From an uncultured Lachnospiraceae bacterium (GTDB lineage: Bacteria > Bacillota > Clostridia > Lachnospirales > Lachnospiraceae), in assembly GCA_902795625.1 (NCBI GenBank), contig CADBLW010000028.1, positions 1 to 27,262 of the forward strand: 27,262 bases of DNA, in the 5' to 3' direction. Positions 22,268 to 27,262 of this stretch are shown here, one piece after another (within the stretch, counting starts at the first letter, position 1; each line of letters begins with the position of its first letter). Position numbers and translations under genes: made by a program. Under the pieces are notes generated by a model, which had not been told where the DNA came from, did not search any database, and worked only from the letters and a program-made list of their open reading frames with translations.

Positions 22268-23497
22268 ATGGAGAGCGAATACTATTACCAGCGCAATGAG
22301 GTTGAGGTCAACGCCATTCTGCTGCGATGCGCGCTTGTGCTCCTGTTCGTCGGCCCGTTTCTCGCGCTTTTGCGCATCTGGGGGATCAACCAGGAGTTCA
22401 ACTATCTGGAGTGCTTCTTTTTCTCGGCCATCGTGCTTGTGCTGTACATTTTCGGCAGAGCCCTGCAGCACACGGAGAAGTTTCAATGGCTGTTGAAGTA
22501 CCTCATTCTCCTCGGTATGCATGCCGGCGTGTGCTACATGGCGACGAAACCGGGCATTTTGGTGTATATCAGCTACGCGCTGATGCCGGCGCTGTCGTGC
22601 CTGTATTACCGCAAGCGGTTCACGCTGCAGATCACGGGTTTCTGTTACCTGATCATGATGGGGACGATGTTCCTGCGCGCGGACAATGAGACAACCTACG
22701 CGTACGATTCCCTCACGTCCGAGGAGTGGTACAGCGTCTTCGGCTTCGGCTTTACATGGGAATACGTGCTTCTTGCCATCGTGTTGATCGCGCTGGTCGG
22801 CAAGACCGAGTCGAGCCTGAATCTGCTGCACAAGAGCAACCGGCAGATGCAGGACATGCAGCTGCAGCTGATCTCCGGATTTGCTAATTTCCTGGAGTTC
22901 CGGGATCAGAGCACCGGCCACCACGTGCGCCGCACGCAGGCGTATGTGCGCATGATCGCCCTCGGAATGTATCACAGAGGCTACTATCAGGCGGAGCTTT
23001 CCGCCAAGGCTATCAACTACATGGAGATCGCGGCGCCGCTTCATGACGTCGGTAAGATTGCCATTCCCGATGCGGTCCTCTTAAAGGAGGGTGAGCTGAC
23101 GGATGAGGAATATGAGATCATCAAGAACCATACCCGCGAGGGTTATCGTCTGATCACGGAAAATCTTTCCGAGCTTCCCGACAAGCGCCTGCTCAAGTGT
23201 GCGCAGGAGATCACCCTGAGCCACCATGAGCGCTGGGACGGCACCGGATACCCGGAGGGGCTGCGGGGCACGCAGATCCCGCTGTCGGCGAGAATTATGG
23301 CGATCGCGGACACGCTCGATGCGATGCTGTCGGAGCGTGTATATAAGAAGAGCATGGATCTGGACGAGGTGCTGTACGAGCTTGTCAAGGAGAAGGGCAA
23401 GCATTTTGAGCCGTGTATCGTGGATACCGTGGTGAAGCTGCGGTCTGAGATAGAAGAGTTCCTCCTTGAGGAGAGCCGCAAGGAGAAAGAAGAGTGA
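22268..23497 (+). CDS. Membrane HD-GYP domain phosphodiesterase
   Basis: Probable cyclic-di-GMP phosphodiesterase. Residues about 15-185 hold several hydrophobic helices (VLLFVGPFLALLRIW, LECFFFSAIVLVLYIFG, YLILLGMHAGVCYMA, YVLLAIVLIALVG), likely a membrane sensor. A short coiled-coil-like link (LLHKSNRQMQDMQLQLISGFANFLE) leads to the catalytic domain. That has HHVRRTQAYV, H259-D260 in HDVGKIAIPD, KNHTREGY, SHHERWDGTGYPEG with the GYP at 327-329, and IADTLDAMLSERVYKK. All expected metal ligands appear present, so it should be active. It follows trpS by 11 bp with its own GGAGG site. No GGDEF domain is in the window, and the stimulus sensed by the membrane part is unknown. Confidence 0.92.
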   Translation: MESEYYYQRNEVEVNAILLRCALVLLFVGPFLALLRIWGINQEFNYLECFFFSAIVLVLYIFGRALQHTEKFQWLLKYLILLGMHAGVCYMATKPGILVYISYALMPALSCLYYRKRFTLQITGFCYLIMMGTMFLRADNETTYAYDSLTSEEWYSVFGFGFTWEYVLLAIVLIALVGKTESSLNLLHKSNRQMQDMQLQLISGFANFLEFRDQSTGHHVRRTQAYVRMIALGMYHRGYYQAELSAKAINYMEIAAPLHDVGKIAIPDAVLLKEGELTDEEYEIIKNHTREGYRLITENLSELPDKRLLKCAQEITLSHHERWDGTGYPEGLRGTQIPLSARIMAIADTLDAMLSERVYKKSMDLDEVLYELVKEKGKHFEPCIVDTVVKLRSEIEEFLLEESRKEKEE

Positions 23498-23507
23498 GGA
23501 CAAGGGC

Positions 23508-24992
23508 ATGAAACGACTCGGATTTGACAACAACAAGTATCTGGAGATGCAGTCGGCGCACATCAAGGAGAGAATCGGCCAGTTCGGCGGCAAGCTGTAT
23601 CTGGAGTTCGGCGGCAAGCTGTTCGACGATTTCCACGCTTCCCGCGTACTGCCGGGCTTCCAGCCTGACAGTAAGATCCGCATGCTGGCGCAGATCAAGG
23701 ACGATGCGGAGATCGTGCTGGCGATCAACGCCAACGACATTGTCAACAACAAGATGCGCGCGGACCTGAGTATCACGTACGATCTCGACGTGCTTCGACT
23801 GATCGACGCATTCCGCGGCTACGGAATGTACGTCGGCAGCGTCGTGCTGACGCAGTACGTGGAGCAGCAGGCGGTTCTCAACTATGAGAAGAAGCTGGAC
23901 AGCCTCGGACTGAAGGTGTACCGCCACTACAAGATCGAGGGCTATCCCGCCAATGTTTCGAGGATCGTGAGCGACGAGGGACTCGGACGCAACGATTACA
24001 TCGAGACCACCAGACCGCTGGTCGTCGTTACGGCGCCCGGCCCGGGCAGCGGCAAGATGGCTACATGCCTCTCGCAGCTCTACCATGAGCACAAGCGCGG
24101 CATCCGCGCCGGCTACGCCAAATTCGAGACGTTCCCGATCTGGAACCTTCCTCTGACGCACCCTGTCAACCTTGCGTATGAGGCTGCCACGGCGGACCTC
24201 AACGATGTGAATATGATCGACCCGTTCCACCTGGAAGCCTACGGCATCACCACGGTCAACTACAACCGTGACGTCGAGATCTTCCCCGTGCTGAACGCTA
24301 TGTTTGAGCGTATCTACGGCTCATCGCCGTACAAGTCGCCCACGGATATGGGCGTGAATATGGCGGGCAACTGCATCATCGACGATGAGGCTACCTGCGC
24401 TGCCTCCAAGGAGGAGATCATCCGCCGTTACTATGCCACCATGTGTGACCGCCGCAAGGCGCGCGCCACGGCCGAGGCGGAGAGCAAGCTCGAGCTCCTG
24501 ATGGAGAAGGCAGGCATCAGCCCCGCGGACCGCAAGGTAGTTGCCGCAGCCAAGAAGAAATCCGAAGAGACCGGCGGAGCTCCCGCTGTTGCCATCGAAC
24601 TCAACGACGGCCGCATCATCACCGGCAAGACCTCGGCACTGCTCGGGTCCTCCTCGGCGGCACTTCTGAATGCCTTGAAGACGCTGGCCGGGATCGACGA
24701 CTCCGTCGACCTTCTGTCGCCGACGCTGATCGAGCCCATCCAGGATCTCAAGATCAACCATCTCGGAAACCGCAACCCCCGTCTCCACACGGACGAGGTG
24801 CTCATCGCGCTTTCCGTCTGCGCGACTCAGGACGACCGCGCGGAGCTCGCGATGCAGCAGCTTGAGAACCTCAAGGACTGTGAAGTACACAGCACCGTTA
24901 TCCTCTCCTCCGTGGACGAGGGCGTCTTCCGCAAGCTCGGCACGCATCTGACAAGCGAGCCCGTATACGAGACCAAGAAATTGTATCATTGA
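23508..24992 (+). CDS. UPF0371 (DUF1846) family protein
   Basis: Conserved Firmicutes protein of unknown biochemical role; structures exist for a streptococcal homolog, but I know of no established function. Start set at ATG 23508, 10 bp after the HD-GYP stop; an in-frame TTG at 23466 overlaps that gene. 494 aa, normal for the family. N-terminal KRLGFDNNKYLEMQSAHIKERI and FGGKLYLEFGGKLFDDFHASRVLPGF are hallmark segments. A glycine-rich APGPGSGKMATCLSQLYHE (about 180-198) resembles a P-loop, but with Met where Ser/Thr would follow Lys. MGVNMAGNCIIDDEA and LGSSSAALLNALK are further conserved blocks. It directly precedes asnA. It is a soluble, probably cytoplasmic protein. Confidence 0.9.
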   Translation: MKRLGFDNNKYLEMQSAHIKERIGQFGGKLYLEFGGKLFDDFHASRVLPGFQPDSKIRMLAQIKDDAEIVLAINANDIVNNKMRADLSITYDLDVLRLIDAFRGYGMYVGSVVLTQYVEQQAVLNYEKKLDSLGLKVYRHYKIEGYPANVSRIVSDEGLGRNDYIETTRPLVVVTAPGPGSGKMATCLSQLYHEHKRGIRAGYAKFETFPIWNLPLTHPVNLAYEAATADLNDVNMIDPFHLEAYGITTVNYNRDVEIFPVLNAMFERIYGSSPYKSPTDMGVNMAGNCIIDDEATCAASKEEIIRRYYATMCDRRKARATAEAESKLELLMEKAGISPADRKVVAAAKKKSEETGGAPAVAIELNDGRIITGKTSALLGSSSAALLNALKTLAGIDDSVDLLSPTLIEPIQDLKINHLGNRNPRLHTDEVLIALSVCATQDDRAELAMQQLENLKDCEVHSTVILSSVDEGVFRKLGTHLTSEPVYETKKLYH

Positions 24993-25003
24993 GGTGAATA
25001 CTC

Positions 25004-26014
25004 ATGGAAAAGTGTTATATCCCGGAAGGGTACAAGGCAGCTCTTTCCAACAAGGAAACCCAGATTGCCATCAAGAAGGTGAAGGATTATTTTCAGAGAG
25101 AACTGGCGACGCAGCTTAACCTGCACCGTGTGACGGCTCCGTTGTTCGTAACGCCGGAGTCGGGTCTGAACGATAATCTCAACGGTGTGGAGCGCCCGGT
25201 TGTGTTCGGCATCAAGGAGCGCAACGAGGCTCAGGTTGAGATCGTTCATTCGCTTGCCAAGTGGAAGCGTATGGCCCTCGCCAAATACGGCTTCAAGGTC
25301 GGGGAAGGTCTGTACACCGACATGAACGCCATCCGCAGGGACGAGGACACGGACAACATCCACTCGATCTTCGTGGACCAGTGGGACTGGGAGAAGGTCA
25401 TCACGAAGGAGCAGCGCACGGAGGCGATGCTCCGCAAGACCGTGAAGGAGGTTTACGAGGCTCTCCGCGTGACGGAGAAGTACATCGCAAACCAGTATGA
25501 CTACGTACAATGCATCCTGCCCGAGGAGATCACGTTCATCACCTCGCAGGAGCTTCTGGACCTGTATCCGGACAAGCCGGTGAAGGAGCGCGAGTACCTC
25601 GCGGTGAAGGAGTACGGAGCCGTGTTCATCATGCAGATCGGCGATCTGCTCACCAACGGTGAGAAGCACGACGGCCGCGCGCCGGACTACGATGACTGGC
25701 AGCTGAACGGCGACATCCTTGTGTACTATCCGGTTGACGACATCGCTCTCGAGCTGTCCTCGATGGGTATCCGCGTTGATGAAGTATCCCTGAAGAGCCA
25801 GCTGGAGAAGGCGGGCTGCCCGGAGCGCGCGAAGCTGGATTTCCAGAAGGCTCTTTTGGAGGGCAAGCTTCCGTACACGGTCGGCGGCGGTATCGGCCAG
25901 TCGCGCATCTGTATGTTCTTCCTGCGCAAGGCGCACATCGGGGAGGTACAGGTTTCCGTATGGCCGGATGAGGCTGTCGCGTACGCGTCTTCCCGCGGGG
26001 TGGAGCTGCTGTAA
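25004..26014 (+). CDS. asnA: Aspartate--ammonia ligase (AsnA)
   Basis: Ammonia-dependent asparagine synthetase: aspartate + ATP + NH3 to asparagine + AMP + PPi. It has a class II aminoacyl-tRNA-synthetase fold. 336 aa, normal. Seen: IPEGYKAALSNKETQIAIKKVKDYFQ, LFVTPESGLNDNLNGVERPV, VEIVHSLAKWKRMALAKYGF, GEGLYTDMNAIRRDED, VDQWDWEKVI and the C-terminal GGGIGQSRICMFFLRKAHIGEVQ, which is the motif-3-like ATP site. ATG 25004 follows GAGGTG placed over the UPF0371 stop codon. A strong hairpin terminator closes the trpS to asnA run 19 bp after the stop. Confidence 0.97.
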   Translation: MEKCYIPEGYKAALSNKETQIAIKKVKDYFQRELATQLNLHRVTAPLFVTPESGLNDNLNGVERPVVFGIKERNEAQVEIVHSLAKWKRMALAKYGFKVGEGLYTDMNAIRRDEDTDNIHSIFVDQWDWEKVITKEQRTEAMLRKTVKEVYEALRVTEKYIANQYDYVQCILPEEITFITSQELLDLYPDKPVKEREYLAVKEYGAVFIMQIGDLLTNGEKHDGRAPDYDDWQLNGDILVYYPVDDIALELSSMGIRVDEVSLKSQLEKAGCPERAKLDFQKALLEGKLPYTVGGGIGQSRICMFFLRKAHIGEVQVSVWPDEAVAYASSRGVELL

Positions 26015-26032
26015 ACATTTCAGAATACTGAC

Positions 26033-26056
26033 GGGGCTGCCTGAGGCAGCCCCTTT
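26033..26056 (+). terminator. Rho-independent terminator after asnA
   Basis: A 9-bp GC-rich stem GGGGCTGCC (26033-26041) and GGCAGCCCC (26045-26053) with a TGA loop, followed by TTTGT. The stem is strong but the T-tract is short. It separates asnA from azlC. Confidence 0.85.
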
Positions 26057-26082
26057 GTAGCGAGAGAGGCAGGGTTGTTTCG

Positions 26083-26802
26083 GTGGATCGACGTTTGGAA
26101 TGGTGGGATGGTGTCAAGCAGGGAATACCGATTGCATGCGGTTATTTCTTCGTTTCGTTTACATTCGGGATCCTCGGTGCGTCTCTCGGGTTCCGCTGGT
26201 GGGAGACGGTGCTGATCTCGATGACGAACCTCACGAGCGCGGGGCAGGTCGCAGGTGTGCGCACCATCGCCGCGGGCGGTTCGATCGCGGAGCTCGCGCT
26301 TTCCCAGCTTGTGATCAACCTGCGGTATTCCCTGATGGGGATATCGCTCTCGCAAAATACGGACGATGATTTTACGGGCGCGAAACGAGCCGTGCTCGGC
26401 TTCGGCATCACCGATGAAATCTACGCGGTGGCCGTGAACCGGCCGAAACCGGTGTCGACCCGGTTCTTTCTCGGGCTGATGACGCTTCCGTACTTCGGAT
26501 GGTCCCTCGGGACCCTTGCCGGAGCGCTGTTCGGAGGTGTGCTGCCGACGTCGGTGACGGAGGTCATGACGCTGGCGATCTACGGCATGTTCATCGCCAT
26601 CGTGCTGCCGAAGGCCAAGGCAGAGACAGGTGTGCTGGTTGTGGCGGGACTTGCGTCCGCCGTCAGCTGCGCGCTGTATTTTGCGCCGGTGTTTTCCCGC
26701 ATTCCGGTCGGATTTGCCATCATCATATGCGCTGTTTTGGCGGCTGTCGCCGGGGCTGTGCTGTTCCCGGTGCCGGAGATCGGAGGTGGCGGCGATGCAT
26801 AA
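26083..26802 (+). CDS. azlC: AzlC family branched-chain amino acid exporter, large subunit
   Basis: Integral membrane protein that, with AzlD, exports branched-chain amino acids; AzlC in Bacillus confers azaleucine resistance. 239 aa, normal. It starts VDRRLEWWDGVKQGIPIACGYFFVSFTFGILGASLGF, typical of the family, followed by MTNLTSAGQVAG, SLMGISLSQ, and several hydrophobic helices to VLAAVAGAVLFPVPEIG. The GTG start at 26083 has only a distant GAGAGG; no in-frame ATG fits better. It overlaps azlD by 8 bp, indicating translational coupling. Substrate is assigned by family. Confidence 0.93.
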   Translation: MDRRLEWWDGVKQGIPIACGYFFVSFTFGILGASLGFRWWETVLISMTNLTSAGQVAGVRTIAAGGSIAELALSQLVINLRYSLMGISLSQNTDDDFTGAKRAVLGFGITDEIYAVAVNRPKPVSTRFFLGLMTLPYFGWSLGTLAGALFGGVLPTSVTEVMTLAIYGMFIAIVLPKAKAETGVLVVAGLASAVSCALYFAPVFSRIPVGFAIIICAVLAAVAGAVLFPVPEIGGGGDA

Positions 26803-27106
26803 CTTTTTCGTGTACGCCGTCGTGATGATGGCGGTCGCATATATCGTGCGCGCCGTGCCGTTCACGGCATTCCGCCGCAAGGTGAAGAGCCGCTTCGTGC
26901 GGTCGTTCCTCTACTATGTGCCCTACGCCGTGCTGACGGCGATGACGGTACCCGCCGCGTGGTTCGCAACCTCGTCCATCGCGGTATGCTCCTGCGGCTT
27001 GTGTGTCGCGGCATTTCTGGCGTACCGCGGATGCGGGCTTGTGACCGTGTCGCTGGGCGCCTGCGGTGGAGCATTTGCCATGTTATTCCTGAGTTCACTT
27101 ATTTAA
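26795..27106 (+). CDS. azlD: AzlD family branched-chain amino acid transport protein, small subunit
   Basis: Small membrane partner of AzlC, 103 aa with about three to four helices (FFVYAVVMMAVAYIVRAVPF, FLYYVPYAVLTAMTVPAAWF, AVCSCGLCVAAFLAYRG, LVTVSLGACGGAFAMLFLSSL). The RAVPF motif and the compact length fit AzlD. ATG 26795 follows CGGAGGTGG and lies inside the end of azlC. Its stop codon TAA is inside the first unit of a 14-bp tandem repeat array. Confidence 0.93.
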   Translation: MHNFFVYAVVMMAVAYIVRAVPFTAFRRKVKSRFVRSFLYYVPYAVLTAMTVPAAWFATSSIAVCSCGLCVAAFLAYRGCGLVTVSLGACGGAFAMLFLSSLI

Positions 27107-27163
27107 GTTCACCGGTTCAAGGTTACTGATTTAAGTCCACTCATTTAAATCCACTCAATTAAG
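27094..27163 (+). repeat. Five-copy 14-bp tandem repeat between azlD and lipoprotein gene
   Basis: Five contiguous 14-bp units: 27094-27107, 27108-27121, 27122-27135, 27136-27149 and 27150-27163, with consensus close to TYCACTSATTTAAG. The azlD stop is within unit 1. TTAAG of the last unit joins GAGG to make AAGGAGG, the ribosome binding site of the next gene. The array is A/T-rich in a GC-rich genome and fills nearly the whole intergenic space. Confidence 0.88.
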
Positions 27164-27177
27164 GAGGATACTATTCC

Positions 27178-27262
27178 ATGAACAGATCATTACGCAATCG
27201 TATCTGCATGCTTCTTGCGCTGGCGCTTCTCGCGTTCGCGCTGACGGCGTGCGGAAAGAACA
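27178..27262 (+). CDS. Lipoprotein N-terminus (3' partial)
   Basis: First 28 codons of a gene cut by the window edge. It begins MNRSLRNRICMLLALALL, a basic n-region and a hydrophobic helix, then LTAC with the lipobox Cys at 25, followed by GKN. This is a clear signal peptidase II signal, so the product is a membrane-anchored lipoprotein on the outer face. ATG 27178 is 10 bp after AAGGAGG (27161-27167). Many such proteins are substrate-binding subunits of ABC transporters, but nothing in the visible part shows this. Confidence 0.9.
   Translation, partial: MNRSLRNRICMLLALALLAFALTACGKN

Larger units (their letters stand above)
1621..23164. repeat. Dispersed heptamer GGAAAAT / ATTTTCC
   Basis: A manual scan finds about 32 copies between 1621 and 23164, 17 as GGAAAAT and 15 as ATTTTCC, although all genes read in one direction. 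Seven are intergenic (1621, 5975, 13480, 14780, 19402, 20193, 21126) even though intergenic DNA is only about 6% of the window. In 14 of 15 ATTTTCC copies the next base is G. Sibling words with the last base changed (GGAAAAC, GGAAAAG, GGAAAAA) appear only two to five times each. Function unknown. Confidence 0.7.

Noticed and set aside
27094..27163. CRISPR array or iteron origin for the 14-bp repeats
   Set aside because: Units are contiguous without spacers, too short for CRISPR, and no replication initiator or cas gene is present.

Overview
This window is a GC-rich (about 60% by eye) stretch of a Gram-positive chromosome, almost certainly from the class Clostridia and most like Lachnospiraceae. 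The reasons are a SCIFF ranthipeptide with its radical-SAM maturase, an hprK-glk-murB-whiA-crh-like cluster, strong AGGAGG-type ribosome binding sites, sigma-A promoters with 17-bp spacers, CotH-type kinases and an HD-GYP protein. All recognised genes lie on the + strand and are tightly packed. No gap exceeds about 185 bp. I see no tRNA, rRNA, CRISPR array, insertion sequence or prophage.

Layout. 1-1580: 5'-truncated AraC regulator, then a Sir2 deacylase. 1684-8300: FtsH, then two tandem paralogous membrane-anchored proteins with lamin-tail, chitobiase-C-like and CotH kinase domains, separated by a terminator-like hairpin. 8416-10434: UvrC. 10517-14765: carbon-control and envelope block of HPr kinase/phosphorylase, ROK glucokinase, MurB, WhiA and an HPr-like protein that has Ser46 but lacks His15 (Crh type). 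14851-16448: ranthipeptide locus, in which a strong promoter drives the small SCIFF precursor (51 aa, seven Cys), followed by a UUCG-loop terminator and the radical-SAM/SPASM maturase. 16586-20990: Orn/Lys/Arg decarboxylase-fold enzyme, CE2-like SGNH esterase, deoxyribose-phosphate aldolase and DeoD-type purine nucleoside phosphorylase. 21174-26014: TrpRS, membrane HD-GYP protein, UPF0371 (DUF1846) protein and AsnA. 26083-27262: AzlC/AzlD branched-chain amino acid exporter and the first 28 codons of a lipoprotein.

How the genes fit together. HprK and the Crh-like protein form a serine-phosphorylation pair that would report glycolytic flux to CcpA, and glucokinase feeds that flux. DeoC and DeoD form a nucleoside salvage pair. 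SCIFF and its maturase form a self-contained RiPP pathway. The two CotH proteins are probably outward-facing protein kinases whose substrates are not in the window.

The least expected structure is at DNA level. Several intergenic regions are small tandem arrays of units that carry a stop codon and a Shine-Dalgarno-like core (about 17-22 bp after ftsH and the second cotH; 14 bp after azlD). Several proteins carry low-complexity insertions. The heptamer GGAAAAT/ATTTTCC occurs about 32 times in both orientations, far above what base composition predicts.
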